DNA of 64,000 bases from Niabella sp. (GTDB lineage Bacteria > Bacteroidota > Bacteroidia > Chitinophagales > Chitinophagaceae). The stretch lies in NCBI RefSeq assembly GCF_030150205.1, contig NZ_JASLGT010000017.1, positions 186,001 to 250,000 of the forward strand, read 5' to 3'. Each line of letters begins with the position of its first letter. The stretch's first letter is position 1. Both the position numbers and the translations under genes were made by a program. Of the stretch, positions 33,793 to 42,734 are shown in pieces. The notes under the pieces were generated by a model. That model worked only from the letters and a program-made list of their open reading frames with translations, ran no database searches and was not told the DNA's origin.

Positions 33793-34671
33793 ATGGACGA
33801 GCAACAGCCGATCAATTCCCAGCGCATTGCAGAAAGGACGGACTATATAAAAGTCAACTCAAATGAAAACCCTTATCCCGCTGCGGATATTCAGGAAAAA
33901 GTTCTTCAGCCACGTAAACTGATTTCGTATTTCATCGTATTCATTGAAAGCGGCGCCATTACCTACAACCTAGACCTGCAGGAAATTACGCTTACAGACG
34001 GACAATTGCTTTTCGCGATGCCTAACCAGGTTTTTACGCCACCCCATAAAGCGGATAATCTTAAATACTTCAAGGTGTTATTTGATGAAAATACATTGGC
34101 ATTGCTGCCACAGCAATTTCCTTTTTTAGTGAACCCTTTAAACGCACAAACAATAATTTTTGACAACACTGCAAGACAAAGGGTAAAAAAGGGGTTTGAA
34201 ATTTTAAACCAAATACTTTATATTGATAAATATCCAACGGACACCGAAATAATATTGGCTTATTTAAACGCACTGTTAGTTGAATTGAACAGCGCCTATT
34301 TCAAAAATAACCAGCCACCCGGTATTTTGAACACGAATCTTTCAAAATTTATTGCGTTTAAATTGGCGGTGGAAACTCATCTTACGGAGCAGCCTTCCAT
34401 TAATACCATTGCGGAACACCTGGCGTTAACCACAAACAGTTTATACCGGATTGTAAAAGAGTATTCCGGAGTTTCGCCTAAGGATTTTTTTACCAATCGT
34501 TTAATGATCGAAGCGCAGCGGAAATTACGTTATGCTACCCCTTCCGTAAAAGAATTAGCGTATGAATTAGGGTTTAATGACCCCGATTATTTTTCAAGGG
34601 TTTTTAAAAAATGTATCGGGAAAAGTATCAGTGAGTTTCTGGAAGCGCAGCAAGATTTGTCAAGGGAATAA
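33793..34671 (+). CDS. AraC-family transcriptional regulator
   Basis: 292 residues from ATG 33793; a TTG seven codons upstream is open but would start almost on top of the -7 box. Residues 45-140 form a cupin-like sensing domain (SGAITYNLDLQEITLTDGQLLF, read in pieces). The C-terminal 100 residues are the double helix-turn-helix: NTIAEHLALTTNSLYRIVK and KELAYELGFNDPDYFSRVFK, with the ending KCIGKSISEF. The gene is visibly richer in A and T than its neighbours. An SDR gene starts 67 bases downstream in the same direction and is the probable target. The inducer is unknown. Confidence 0.9.
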   Translation: MDEQQPINSQRIAERTDYIKVNSNENPYPAADIQEKVLQPRKLISYFIVFIESGAITYNLDLQEITLTDGQLLFAMPNQVFTPPHKADNLKYFKVLFDENTLALLPQQFPFLVNPLNAQTIIFDNTARQRVKKGFEILNQILYIDKYPTDTEIILAYLNALLVELNSAYFKNNQPPGILNTNLSKFIAFKLAVETHLTEQPSINTIAEHLALTTNSLYRIVKEYSGVSPKDFFTNRLMIEAQRKLRYATPSVKELAYELGFNDPDYFSRVFKKCIGKSISEFLEAQQDLSRE

Positions 34672-34738
34672 ATGGATTTGTCCATCTGCTCTTTTTTTTA
34701 GCGCTCTACTTTTACGTTATAAATTTTAAAACGAAAAA

Positions 34739-35476
34739 ATGAAAACAGCATTAGTAACAGGGGCTAACAAAAGCATTGGTTTTGAAGTTGCACGGCAACT
34801 TGCTCAAAAAGGAATTTATGTTTATCTGGGCAGCCGGGATGTAGAAAACGGGTCAGAGGCCGTTCATAAATTAAGAACGGAGGGGTTAAATAATGTAGAA
34901 GTCATCGGGCTTGACATTACAAATGATACATCTATAGAAAATGCCCGTGTGGCAATTGGTAAAAAAACAACGATGCTGGACATACTCATCAACAATGCAG
35001 GTATCTATGGGGGCTATCCGCAGACAGCTCTTGATGCAACCATCGACCAGTTCAAGGCGGCATACGATGCCAATATTTATGGTGTTGTTAGAGTGACACA
35101 GGCATTTATAGATTTATTAAAAAAATCACCGGAACCTCGTATTGTGAATGTGAGTTCGAGTCAGGGCTCTATTACATTACACAGCGACCCTTCATATAAA
35201 TATTATGACTATAAAGGGGTTGTTTATCTTTCTTCAAAATCAGCCTTGAATATGTACACGGTTGTTTTGGCTTACGAACTGAAAGAGAGCAACTTCAAAA
35301 TAAATGCCGTTTGCCCCGGATATACAAAGACGGATTTCAACGGCCATCGTGGTCCGGGAAGTGTTGAAGATGCCGGAAAACGAATTCTAAAGTATGCTTT
35401 GATTGACAAAGACGGACCTACGGGGGGATTTTTTAGTGAAGAAAATAACCCGGAGACGGGAGTAATTCCCTGGTGA
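34739..35476 (+). CDS. SDR-family oxidoreductase (carbonyl-reductase-like)
   Basis: 245 residues. NADP-type glycine motif TGANKSIGFEVARQL at the N-terminus, GSRD after strand 2, LINNAGIYGGYP, the Ser of NVSSSQGS and the YLSSKSALN active site with Tyr and Lys. PGYTKTDFNGHRG resembles plant and animal carbonyl reductases and enzymes that act on quinones or small ketones. It pairs with the AraC gene upstream, a common arrangement for inducible detoxification reductases. Like that gene it is AT-richer than the surroundings, so the two could have arrived together. Possible TACTTTTA box at 34709 suggests its own promoter. Confidence 0.88.
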   Translation: MKTALVTGANKSIGFEVARQLAQKGIYVYLGSRDVENGSEAVHKLRTEGLNNVEVIGLDITNDTSIENARVAIGKKTTMLDILINNAGIYGGYPQTALDATIDQFKAAYDANIYGVVRVTQAFIDLLKKSPEPRIVNVSSSQGSITLHSDPSYKYYDYKGVVYLSSKSALNMYTVVLAYELKESNFKINAVCPGYTKTDFNGHRGPGSVEDAGKRILKYALIDKDGPTGGFFSEENNPETGVIPW

Positions 35477-35644
35477 CATTAACGGCCTCAGACCTTCGGT
35501 TTCTACATCAGCAAGATCGTAGAAAAAAGTTGCCCTTACCGGCCGTTTTTTGTAATCCATTGTTGCGTTTCTTCATGGATTTACGTTTAAAATGATAAAA
35601 ATGACTTATTTTCGAAAAATATCTGCAATCAATAACAAACTATT

Positions 35645-36178
35645 ATGAAACGACTACTGATCATTGCTGCAACGACTACATTATTTTTTTCTTGTAAAAG
35701 GGATGGCGCGATTGAAGAAAAAGCGCCAACTGCCGCTTCGGGGGTAACGGTTCACCTGGTAGCTGAATATAAGCCCGTCAGCTATACCCGAGCGTATGGT
35801 ATGCATCCCCTGGGCGGTGGTAATGAAACGGCTGATAAGCCTTTTGGAAAAGGATATGGCCTGGTGCAACTGTTTTCAAAGGAAGAAGGGGGGACGGTTT
35901 CCAGTGCATTCGTTGTGATGATCAATAACGATGGAGGAACCTGTGGCCAGGATACGGTTGCCGTGAAGCCGCTGACACCGGATACGTTTGAACTGCTGAG
36001 TAACAAAATAGGCTCCTGCACGCTTAGCAGCCGTGCTTATATCCGGATATCACCAGTAGATAACCAAACACGAAACGTAATCGTGGGGCAGAATGCCCTT
36101 ATTAGTTATGACCCTCCGTCGGCCGGTGTAGTGGACTGGGTTTACCATGACTACCAGACCGTGGTCCGGACGAAATAA
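35645..36178 (+). CDS. Lipoprotein of unknown function
   Basis: 177 residues with the signal peptide MKRLLIIAATTTLFFSC and lipidated Cys17. The mature part is beta-rich with two Cys residues in GGTCGQDTV and IGSCTLSSR that could form a disulfide. I recognise no family. It would be an outer-membrane or periplasmic lipoprotein. A TATTTTCG box at 35607-35614 may be its -7 element. A possible terminator follows at 36269. The AT content is back to the window's usual level, unlike the two genes before it. Confidence 0.7.
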   Translation: MKRLLIIAATTTLFFSCKRDGAIEEKAPTAASGVTVHLVAEYKPVSYTRAYGMHPLGGGNETADKPFGKGYGLVQLFSKEEGGTVSSAFVVMINNDGGTCGQDTVAVKPLTPDTFELLSNKIGSCTLSSRAYIRISPVDNQTRNVIVGQNALISYDPPSAGVVDWVYHDYQTVVRTK

Positions 36179-36268
36179 TTGCCGGAGACGGCATGCAACA
36201 CCCAAACAATCGTTGTGGCTTTATAATGGGAGTAAATGTATTCCGCTTGGCTTAAACGGATTACAACG

Positions 36269-36301
36269 AAAAACGGGTGCGCATTTGTGAGCCTGTTTTT
36301 C
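36269..36301 (+). terminator. Probable terminator between convergent genes
   Basis: AAAAACGGG (36269-36277) pairs with CCTGTTTTT (36292-36300), including one G-U on the plus strand; the T-run is built in. About 90 bases after the lipoprotein stop and ten before the stop of the membrane-protein gene on the other strand. Confidence 0.5.
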
Positions 36302-36310
36302 GCCGCGGCT

Positions 36311-36739
36311 TCAACTGTTTTTTACTTTTTTTCTGAACATTAAAAATTCTGTAACCGTACATAATAAATAGATTATTGAAAAAACTAACGGTGTTTTTAG
36401 AGGGCTTTCGTTGTATTGGCAGATATTCATCGAAACATCAGCAGCTAAAAAAATAACGCAAACGAACGGTATTCCTGAAAATGTCAAAAAAGACAACAGG
36501 GGATTGTTTTTGATTTTTTCTATCCGATTTAGAAAAAACGTTAAGGACCCCAAAACCATCATAGCAAAATATATAATGGAAAAGCCAAGGTTAAGCAATA
36601 CATCGATAATATACAAAATCTTTTCCAGCAGGGTTGTATCCATTGGCTTTATTCCGGCGATAACCATTCTATAGGAAACATATAGTGCAATACTTATTAT
36701 AAGATTGACCAGCCAAAGCCTAAGTATCATTTTTTTCAT
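36311..36739 (-). CDS. Small four-helix integral membrane protein, unknown
   Basis: 142 residues with four hydrophobic stretches: LWLVNLIISIALYVSYRMVI (near 8-27), ILYIIDVLLNLGFSIIYFAM (about 41-60), LTFSGIPFVCVIFLAA (about 84-100) and PLVFSIIYLLCTVTEFLMF (about 116-135). The tail is basic (RKKVKNS). No family recognised. It is 22 bases downstream of the DUF1028 gene and in all likelihood its operon partner. Confidence 0.68.
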   Translation of the reverse strand: MKKMILRLWLVNLIISIALYVSYRMVIAGIKPMDTTLLEKILYIIDVLLNLGFSIIYFAMMVLGSLTFFLNRIEKIKNNPLLSFLTFSGIPFVCVIFLAADVSMNICQYNESPLKTPLVFSIIYLLCTVTEFLMFRKKVKNS

Positions 36740-36761
36740 TTCTTACCAGTGCCGTTTTCTG

Positions 36762-37478
36762 CTATTTTTTTACCGCTGTTTGATTGTATTTCTTTCGTAA
36801 TTCAGCTACTGCATTGGGACCGCCGATGGGCAGGTTGCTTACAATTAAATTCAGTGATGGTTTTTTGATGTCATCCGTCGCTTTGGATATGGTGATAAAT
36901 GCGCTGCTGGCCCGCTGCTTTCCGCAGCGCCGGTCTCCGCCGGATAGGCTTCCCGCTTCCAATGCGGCCATTAATTGTTCACCGATGGGTAAGGATTGTT
37001 TTTGTGCCTTGAGGACTGCTTCCATAATTTTCCGGATCTCCGATGTATCGCTGAGTGTGTTCCCCTGCACCGATATCCCTTTGCCCGTCATGACACCACT
37101 GAAGGCCGGCACATTTTTTCCGGTATACGTTTTGACCGCTGCAGTTTTATAAAGACATACGACGCTGTACTGCTGATTTTCCGGATCAAACCATTCGTTC
37201 CGCAATGAGTCAATGATTTCCTTTGGCGACCGGCCGTTCATGATCATTTGTATGCCTGTCATCTGTGCGATTTTGTTGCTCATCGCCTGTACTATTATGG
37301 CCCCTTTACCGGGAATAATGGCACCGATTCCGTATACACTGGGTGTACACGAAGCTCCGGCAATGCCAATTTCTTTTGTTTTTGAATCAACAATGATAAT
37401 GGACCAGGTAGCGGAGGCCGGTATACTGCCCAATAGTAAAATGGTCAGAAAAACGGATAATGCTATACGCGCTTTCAT
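36762..37478 (-). CDS. DUF1028 family protein, exported
   Basis: 238 residues with a signal peptide (SVFLTILLLGSIPASA) placing maturation before TWSIIIVD. The pattern TWSIIIVDSKTKEIGIAGAS, GIGAIIPGKGAIIVQAMSN and QGNTLSD is DUF1028, a family related to Ntn hydrolases and thought to act as amidases or peptidases. If processed, Thr after the signal peptide would be the N-terminal nucleophile, which fits the family logic but is inference. First gene of a two-gene minus-strand unit with the membrane protein. Confidence 0.85.
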   Translation of the reverse strand: MKARIALSVFLTILLLGSIPASATWSIIIVDSKTKEIGIAGASCTPSVYGIGAIIPGKGAIIVQAMSNKIAQMTGIQMIMNGRSPKEIIDSLRNEWFDPENQQYSVVCLYKTAAVKTYTGKNVPAFSGVMTGKGISVQGNTLSDTSEIRKIMEAVLKAQKQSLPIGEQLMAALEAGSLSGGDRRCGKQRASSAFITISKATDDIKKPSLNLIVSNLPIGGPNAVAELRKKYNQTAVKK

Positions 37479-37582
37479 GAATAGATTTTTTGGAAATTGA
37501 ATATATCAAAAAAACGGACACCTCAGGATTTGTTCGAGGTCATTTTGATGAATGACGGCATTAAGGCTCATTCAGCATGATC

Positions 37583-38407
37583 TCAAAACAGGCTCAGTTG
37601 TCCCAGGGTTAGCGGAGTGCCGGGAGCACCTGCGTTCTTTCCGGAAACCGTATATACCGGTGTTTCTTCATACCGTGATGCAATAATGATATGTGTGGTG
37701 GCAGCTTGTCCGGTAAAAAGATCGCGGACCAGCTCCGGATCGTTATTGTCGGCAGAAAGATGAGAGAGGAACAGGTGGCTCATATATGCGGGTCTGCAGG
37801 ACAAAAAAAGGTCGAGCGCTTCTTTGTTGGACAAATGCCCCTGGCCGCCGCGGATCCTTTTTTTCAGATGGTAAGGGTACCGGCCCTGCTCAAGCAAGGC
37901 TTCATCATAATTGGCTTCAAGGAAAGCGGCATGGCATTTCCTGAAGTGCGCACTCAGGTTTTCGCAAACCTTCCCGATATCGGTAAAAATACCGATGCAG
38001 GTATGGCCATCCTCCACCGTAAAACTATGCGGATCTGCAGCATCATGCTGTTTTTGAAATGCATTGACCGATAAAGCGCCAATGGATACCGGTACTCCCG
38101 CTGCTAAAGGACGTACAAGGCCAGGGTCCAGTTCCAGGCCCGAATACCGGAGCGTTCCGGAAGAGATGTATACCGGAAGCTGATGTTTCCGGGAAAGTAC
38201 TTCGAGGCCCCGGATATGGTCGGTATGTTCGTGAGAGATAAAGATGGCTTTTACTTTTTTTAGGGTCAGCCCCAGCCGGAGCATCCGTTTCTCCGTTTCC
38301 CGGCAGGATAGGCCGGCATCGATCAACACGGCCTCCTCATCGTTACCGATATAGTAACAATTTCCATTACTGCCGGAATTAAGAGCGGTAAGATAAAGGC
38401 TGGTCAT
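37583..38407 (-). CDS. Metallo-beta-lactamase-fold hydrolase (WalJ/YycJ type)
   Basis: 274 residues, cytoplasmic. N-terminus LTALNSGSNGNCYYIG and the metal motif SHEHTDH (H59, H61, D63, H64) identify the YycJ/WalJ/VicX subgroup; further ligands lie in FTDIG and LSHLSADNND. Members are thought to be DNA exonucleases linked to replication stress in Firmicutes and are widespread in Bacteroidota. No linked WalKR genes here. Monocistronic on the minus strand with a 280-bp gap upstream that shows nothing. Confidence 0.88.
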   Translation of the reverse strand: MTSLYLTALNSGSNGNCYYIGNDEEAVLIDAGLSCRETEKRMLRLGLTLKKVKAIFISHEHTDHIRGLEVLSRKHQLPVYISSGTLRYSGLELDPGLVRPLAAGVPVSIGALSVNAFQKQHDAADPHSFTVEDGHTCIGIFTDIGKVCENLSAHFRKCHAAFLEANYDEALLEQGRYPYHLKKRIRGGQGHLSNKEALDLFLSCRPAYMSHLFLSHLSADNNDPELVRDLFTGQAATTHIIIASRYEETPVYTVSGKNAGAPGTPLTLGQLSLF

Positions 38408-38687
38408 GCCGCAAAATACTTCTTTTTAACTAAACAGATCCAGGGTTATACACCAATAAATATTCAGCCCGCAGATGTTGCTGATATCGATGGAGGAAAT
38501 GATAAACTATTTTTTTGATATATACGCCCAGACCGGGTTGTTTATCGGTCAGCAGAATGCATGCTTTTTAATTTCATGGGTTTGAATAAAAAAAGGGGAG
38601 GACTTTTCATCGGTAACGGATATCCTGTCCCTGGTATGGGAAATTAAAAGCCGGTCTATTCATTAGCACGCCCTGTTAAAGACCAGA

Positions 38688-39215
38688 TCAATCATTTTTT
38701 AGAAATTGTCTCATCATTATATCGGTTTGCTCCTCATTTCCCAACCGGAACACATGTTTGCCGAATGGAGCGAAGCCGTTTTTTTCATAGAACCGGATGG
38801 CTCTGAGATTCTTTTCCCATACGCCTAGCCACACATAGTCAACGCGCTTTTCCCCGGCTATCTTCAACGCCTGCTCATACAATAGCTGACCGATTTTTCT
38901 TCCGTGATATTGTTGTAACACATAGATGCGTTCAATTTCCAGGCCGTTACCGTCCTGTATTTCTGTTTGAGCCTTGCCCCAGTTTACTTTCAGATAGCCA
39001 ATCACTTCTTTATTGAGCAGCGCAAGATAAAATCCGGAATATGGGCTGGTCAGTTCTGCTGTTAACCTGGCAGTGGAAAAACCTTTTTCCAGGTATTCAG
39101 CCATATTTTCCGCTGAATTATTACCGGAAAATGTTTCAAAAAAAGTAGTTCTTCCTATTTCCTGCAATTTTTTAATATACGCAATATCGACTTTTACAAT
39201 TTCTATATTTTCCAT
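38688..39215 (-). CDS. GNAT-family N-acetyltransferase
   Basis: 175 residues. GNAT fold with the acetyl-CoA loop QQYHGRKIGQLLYEQAL (Q/RxxGxG/A variant), then AGEKRVDYVWLGVWEKNLRAI and RFYEKNGFAPFG. The N-terminal IVKVDIAYIKKLQEIGRTTF resembles spermidine/spermine-type acetyltransferases (PaiA group) more than ribosomal protein acetylases, but the substrate is not settled. It is 27 bases downstream of another GNAT gene, so the two form an operon. Confidence 0.88.
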   Translation of the reverse strand: MENIEIVKVDIAYIKKLQEIGRTTFFETFSGNNSAENMAEYLEKGFSTARLTAELTSPYSGFYLALLNKEVIGYLKVNWGKAQTEIQDGNGLEIERIYVLQQYHGRKIGQLLYEQALKIAGEKRVDYVWLGVWEKNLRAIRFYEKNGFAPFGKHVFRLGNEEQTDIMMRQFLKND

Positions 39216-39242
39216 CCTGCTGGTTTTATATATGCTGTTAAA

Positions 39243-39707
39243 TTAAATGCTCCATTCGTAGTGAAGCCAATTTGTATCTTGCGTTGCACCCAAACGTTCA
39301 TAGAACCGTTTACCTGCCTCATTCCACGGGGCTACCGTCCATTTTATCTGCGTACAATTGGTATTCCTGGCTTCTTCGCGAAGGGCATGCATGAGTTGTT
39401 CCCCAATTTTTTGTCCTCTGTATGGAGCCCCTACATAAAGCTCTTTTAAATAAATGGCGGGCCTGTTCTGTGCAGTATAGGGCAGGTAGTAATATACCAA
39501 CATCCCGGCAATGGTGCTGCTATCTGCTGCAATGATACAATGAAAATCCGGGTTGCTCTTTTTAAAACCACTATTGCGCACAATGTCCGGCGTAATAGCA
39601 AAGTCATTGATATAGCGTTCGAATATTGCCAGTTCTTTCATTAAGATCCAGATCTGCTCAGCATCTGATGCTACGGCTTTTCTAATAATGAACTGTGGTT
39701 TTGTCAT
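39243..39707 (-). CDS. GNAT-family N-acetyltransferase (diamine-acetyltransferase-like)
   Basis: 154 residues from the ATG at 39707; the frame is open 11 codons further. The order FIIRKAVASDAEQIWILMKE, YLKELYVGAPYRGQKIGEQL and WNEAGKRFYERLGA is close to SAT1/thialysine and diamine N-acetyltransferases, with the Tyr general acid in KRFYERLG. First gene of the two-GNAT unit; probably acts on polyamines or amino-group small molecules (inference). Confidence 0.88.
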   Translation of the reverse strand: MTKPQFIIRKAVASDAEQIWILMKELAIFERYINDFAITPDIVRNSGFKKSNPDFHCIIAADSSTIAGMLVYYYLPYTAQNRPAIYLKELYVGAPYRGQKIGEQLMHALREEARNTNCTQIKWTVAPWNEAGKRFYERLGATQDTNWLHYEWSI

Positions 39708-39900
39708 ATAATAATATTTTAAATCAATAGTTGAAACCAAAGGGAATCAGGGAGTTGCTCCCTGTATATAACAAAACTAAAAACAAAATGGCTTATATTT
39801 ATAGTCCGATTTTAATAAAATGGATAATCCGATTCTTTTAAAAGTAGTTGAGGATATTGTTCTCGTCAGCAACAAACGTTGAATCTGAAGCCTTTTCACC

Positions 39901-40401
39901 ATGTATTTTAAATGCATCATATTAACCGGGGCATTGCTTGCATTGGGTGCCTGTCATCAAAGCGATAAGACGTCCCGCAGCCTTCAGCACCGTATGGATA
40001 GTTTGGAAGCCCGGCTGGCAAATACTTACAAGCCGGGGCTGGGTGAGTTTATGAGCGGTATCCAGGTGCATCATGATAAACTTTGGTTTGCAGGTATGGA
40101 TCAGAACTGGGCACTGGCTAATTTTGAAATCAATGAGATCCGGGAAAGTCTGAACGATATCCGGGTTTATTGTACCGACCGGCCGGAAATTAAGCAGCTG
40201 CCCATGATTGATCTACCCCTGGAAAGTCTTCAGTCTGCTATTCAACAGCAAAATGTGATAACGTTTAAAACGGGGTTCATCACCCTGACCAATACCTGTA
40301 ATACCTGCCATCAGGCTACGAAGCATGCCTTTAATGTAATAAAGGTTCCTTCGGCGCCTCCCTTTAGCAACCAGGATTTTGCACCCGACAATAAAAAGTA
40401 A
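39901..40401 (+). CDS. Lipoprotein with single c-type haem motif
   Basis: 166 residues. Lipobox ALLALGAC puts the lipid on Cys18; there is one haem attachment site C133-N-T-C136-H137 in NTCNTCHQATKH. The middle is helical with His57-His58 in IQVHHDKLW, candidates for the distal ligand along with nearby Met. This looks like the small cytochrome c family found across Bacteroidota with unknown partner. It would act in the periplasm or on the outer membrane. No other electron-transport gene is nearby. Confidence 0.78.
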   Translation: MYFKCIILTGALLALGACHQSDKTSRSLQHRMDSLEARLANTYKPGLGEFMSGIQVHHDKLWFAGMDQNWALANFEINEIRESLNDIRVYCTDRPEIKQLPMIDLPLESLQSAIQQQNVITFKTGFITLTNTCNTCHQATKHAFNVIKVPSAPPFSNQDFAPDNKK

Positions 40402-40597
40402 TATCGGGCCGGCAGTCATCTGTGCGCCTTTGTCTGAATTTCCCCGTTATATTGTCCGTTTTGGGCCGCCAGCAAACCCGTTTCTATTGCTACCTTTGGT
40501 CTGCAAGCATTGCGCATTTGGTATAGCCATCATTTTCAGGTTTACAAAGGATGGCGCTGAATTAAAAGGTACAAAAATCGTTTGTTTTTAAAAAGAA

Positions 40598-41107
40598 ATG
40601 ACTATGCCAACGATTCATCAGGCAGTACTCATCGGAGCATCTGCCACAACCGTATATGATGCGGTTACCAGCAAGGAAGGATTGTCTGCCTGGTGGACAC
40701 CCCATGCCACTGCAGATCCGGAACAGGGGAGCATTGCGCGCTTTCCGTTTGGTGACGGGTATTTTAAAGAAATGAAAATAACGGTGCTGAAACCGTTGGA
40801 AGAAGTACACTGGATTTGTATAGCCGGTGCGGATGAATGGATCGGTACGTACATCTCCTTCATGCTTTATACCGGTAGTAAACATACCCTGCTGAAGGCG
40901 TATCCGGAAATCAGGGGCCAGGCAGAGCAGCTGGAGCAGGATGCTCCGGCGACCCTGCTGATTTTCCGGCATACAGACTGGAAAAAGGATTCGTTGATGT
41001 TTGCCGAGTGCAGCTATACCTGGGGACAGTTTTTGCGCAGTCTGAAGTTATACTGTGAAACCGGTACCGGCCGGCCCTGGCCGTATCAGCATCGTACAAA
41101 CCAATAA
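40598..41107 (+). CDS. SRPBCC / AHSA1-like protein
   Basis: 169 residues. HQAVLIGASATTVYDAVTSK, LSAWWTPHA and TLLIFRHTDWKKD, then SYTWGQFLRSLKLYCETG is the typical AHSA1/START-like helix-grip pattern, with the last helix closing a hydrophobic pocket. Members bind lipids or polyketide-like ligands or act as stress cofactors; the specific role is not evident. An ATG six bases into the frame is an alternative start. Standing alone; the following gap holds a nested inverted repeat. Confidence 0.85.
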   Translation: MTMPTIHQAVLIGASATTVYDAVTSKEGLSAWWTPHATADPEQGSIARFPFGDGYFKEMKITVLKPLEEVHWICIAGADEWIGTYISFMLYTGSKHTLLKAYPEIRGQAEQLEQDAPATLLIFRHTDWKKDSLMFAECSYTWGQFLRSLKLYCETGTGRPWPYQHRTNQ

Positions 41108-41189
41108 GGGAAGATGTTTGTTGAAGTGCTTTCAGTTTTTCTCAATGGTTGAATACCTTTCGTTCCGCTGGTTATTGAAATCCCGTATC

Positions 41190-41314
41190 GTTTCTTAAAG
41201 CCGCTGAACGCGCAGATTTGCCACCGGCTTTAATAGTACCCAGAAAATATCATAAAGCGGTGTCTCAGGCGCAATCGGCGAATCTGCGGCAATCATAAAA
41301 ACCACTTAAGAAAC
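41190..41314. repeat. Nested inverted-repeat element, about 125 bp
   Basis: Three pairs of arms are nested: GTTTCTTAA / TTAAGAAAC (41190-41198 / 41306-41314), CGCAGATTTGCC / GGCGAATCTGCG (41211-41222 / 41277-41288, one G-T), and CACCGGCTTTA / TAAAGCGGTG (41222-41232 / 41253-41262, one bulge). It lies between the convergent SRPBCC and RCC1 genes and could fold as one long stem. Confidence 0.7.
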
Positions 41315-41398
41315 AGTATTGATGAACGATTCTTTATCTGTTCGTTGAGCCGGCAGGTGCGACGTATTCCTGAGATATCAGTTGTTCGCTAATCCCTT

Positions 41399-42556
41399 TT
41401 AACGTGGAGCCAGCTTTCCCAGCTTGCTGATCTGCACTATTGTTTTCGATTGCCTGTAAAGCCCGGTGGCCGCCATTTGTGCGCCCCAGCCAATAAGGGT
41501 GCCATCATTTAAAAGGGCAAAGCCCAACCCGTTTCCGGCTTTTACGGCCTTTACACCTGACAGGCTGTGTACCCGTACCGGTGTGGAGGTTACATCGCCA
41601 CCCAGGGGGCCAAGCGCATAAATATTTCCCCAACCCCAGCCCATAACGGTTCCGTCTTTGCAAAGGGCCAGTATACTGGCATTGGCGCTGATCTGTTTTA
41701 CATTCGGAAGTTTGATTACTTTAACGGGTACCGGGCTTTTTACAAATTTAGAATCCTGGTAAAGATCGGCGGATGGCACGCCGTTTCCAAGTTGGCCTTT
41801 ATAATTGTTGCCCCAGGCACTTACCGTTCCGTCCTGGTGGAGGGCGAAGCCGCCATCGATGCTGGCGGAAACGGCCACTACATTTTTTAATCCCGCAATT
41901 TGGGCCGGAGTGCTGGTTGATTGGGTAATGCCCGTTCCCAGTCGACCGTTTACACCATCGCCCCATGTCCAGACGGTTCCATCTTCTTTAAGTGCCATAG
42001 CCCCTGCGATGGCTTTGACATGATCGAGCCCGATGACCGGTACGGGGCTTTTTTTTCCTGCTGCCCCTGCGCCATACAGGCCGCTAACCAGCTTTCCGCC
42101 GTCGCCGCTCATCCCGTTATTCCCGTTACCCCAGGCCCAAACCGTTCCGTCGCTTTGCAATGCGTAGCTCGAATTTCTGTATGCACTGATAGCGGTCACG
42201 TTCTTTAGCCCGGCAACCCGTACCAGGGCCGCACTTTCCCGGATCCCTTTATCGGAAAGATCGGGGTTGCCCAATTGGTAATATTCATTTTTGCCCATGG
42301 CCCAAACGGTTCCGCTTTTATCCAGTACCAGTACATGCTCGGTTCCGGCCGAAACCTGTACGGCATCCCGGATACCCGCTACTTTTTCCGGAGTGCCTCC
42401 GGCTTCCCAGGTCATTAAACTGCCATCGGATAACACCATTACGTGTGTTGGTTTTGCGTTAGACAGATAGGTTGCGATCCAGTTTTCTGCCGCAGATTGT
42501 GCATAGCTGCTGAAAACGGCAAGTGCCAGTGTACATATAAATAAGCATTGCTTCAT
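41399..42556 (-). CDS. RCC1-repeat beta-propeller protein, exported
   Basis: 385 residues from ATG 42556, which opens the signal peptide MKQCLFICTLALAVFSSYAQ. RCC1-type blades recur with the core VxAGxxHxLALxxDGTVWAWG: GTEHVLVLDKSGTVWAMG, YALQSDGTVWAWGNG, MALKEDGTVWTWGDG, FALHQDGTVSAWGNN, LALCKDGTVMGWGWG. About six or seven blades. Bacterial members are secreted or surface proteins of unknown binding partner. The promoter box at 42619-42648 places transcription downstream of the upstream in-frame ATG at 42694, supporting the start chosen. Monocistronic. Confidence 0.85.
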   Translation of the reverse strand: MKQCLFICTLALAVFSSYAQSAAENWIATYLSNAKPTHVMVLSDGSLMTWEAGGTPEKVAGIRDAVQVSAGTEHVLVLDKSGTVWAMGKNEYYQLGNPDLSDKGIRESAALVRVAGLKNVTAISAYRNSSYALQSDGTVWAWGNGNNGMSGDGGKLVSGLYGAGAAGKKSPVPVIGLDHVKAIAGAMALKEDGTVWTWGDGVNGRLGTGITQSTSTPAQIAGLKNVVAVSASIDGGFALHQDGTVSAWGNNYKGQLGNGVPSADLYQDSKFVKSPVPVKVIKLPNVKQISANASILALCKDGTVMGWGWGNIYALGPLGGDVTSTPVRVHSLSGVKAVKAGNGLGFALLNDGTLIGWGAQMAATGLYRQSKTIVQISKLGKLAPR

Positions 42557-42618
42557 AGCGATTATTTTGATTAATGGATAGATTTGCTTCGCAACTGCGG
42601 TATTGTTGTAGCGGGCTA

Positions 42619-42648
42619 CAAATCTAGTCCGGGTTGAATACGGCACAA
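42619..42648 (-). promoter_or_regulatory. Promoter of the RCC1-repeat gene
   Basis: On the minus strand TTG at 42648-42646 and TAGATTTG at 42626-42619 are spaced by 19 bp, as at rpsU and thrS. The leader would be about 59 nt. Confidence 0.65.
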
Positions 42649-42734
42649 GGAATCGTCGATGGAAGCGTGTTTTCGCCAATAAAAAGCATACCATGGCGAC
42701 TAACGAATGTGGATGGCTGTTAAACTTTAAACAG

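Noticed and set aside
33331..35476. tRNA-Lys as attachment site of an island carrying the AT-rich AraC-SDR pair
   Set aside because: The pair lies on the 5' side of the tRNA, while integrases usually use the 3' side; no integrase and no second copy of the tRNA end are visible within the next 2 kb.
35481..35550. AACGGCC ... GGCCGTT as a terminator of the SDR gene
   Set aside because: The arms are seven bases with a 53-base loop; possible but too weak to list as a feature.
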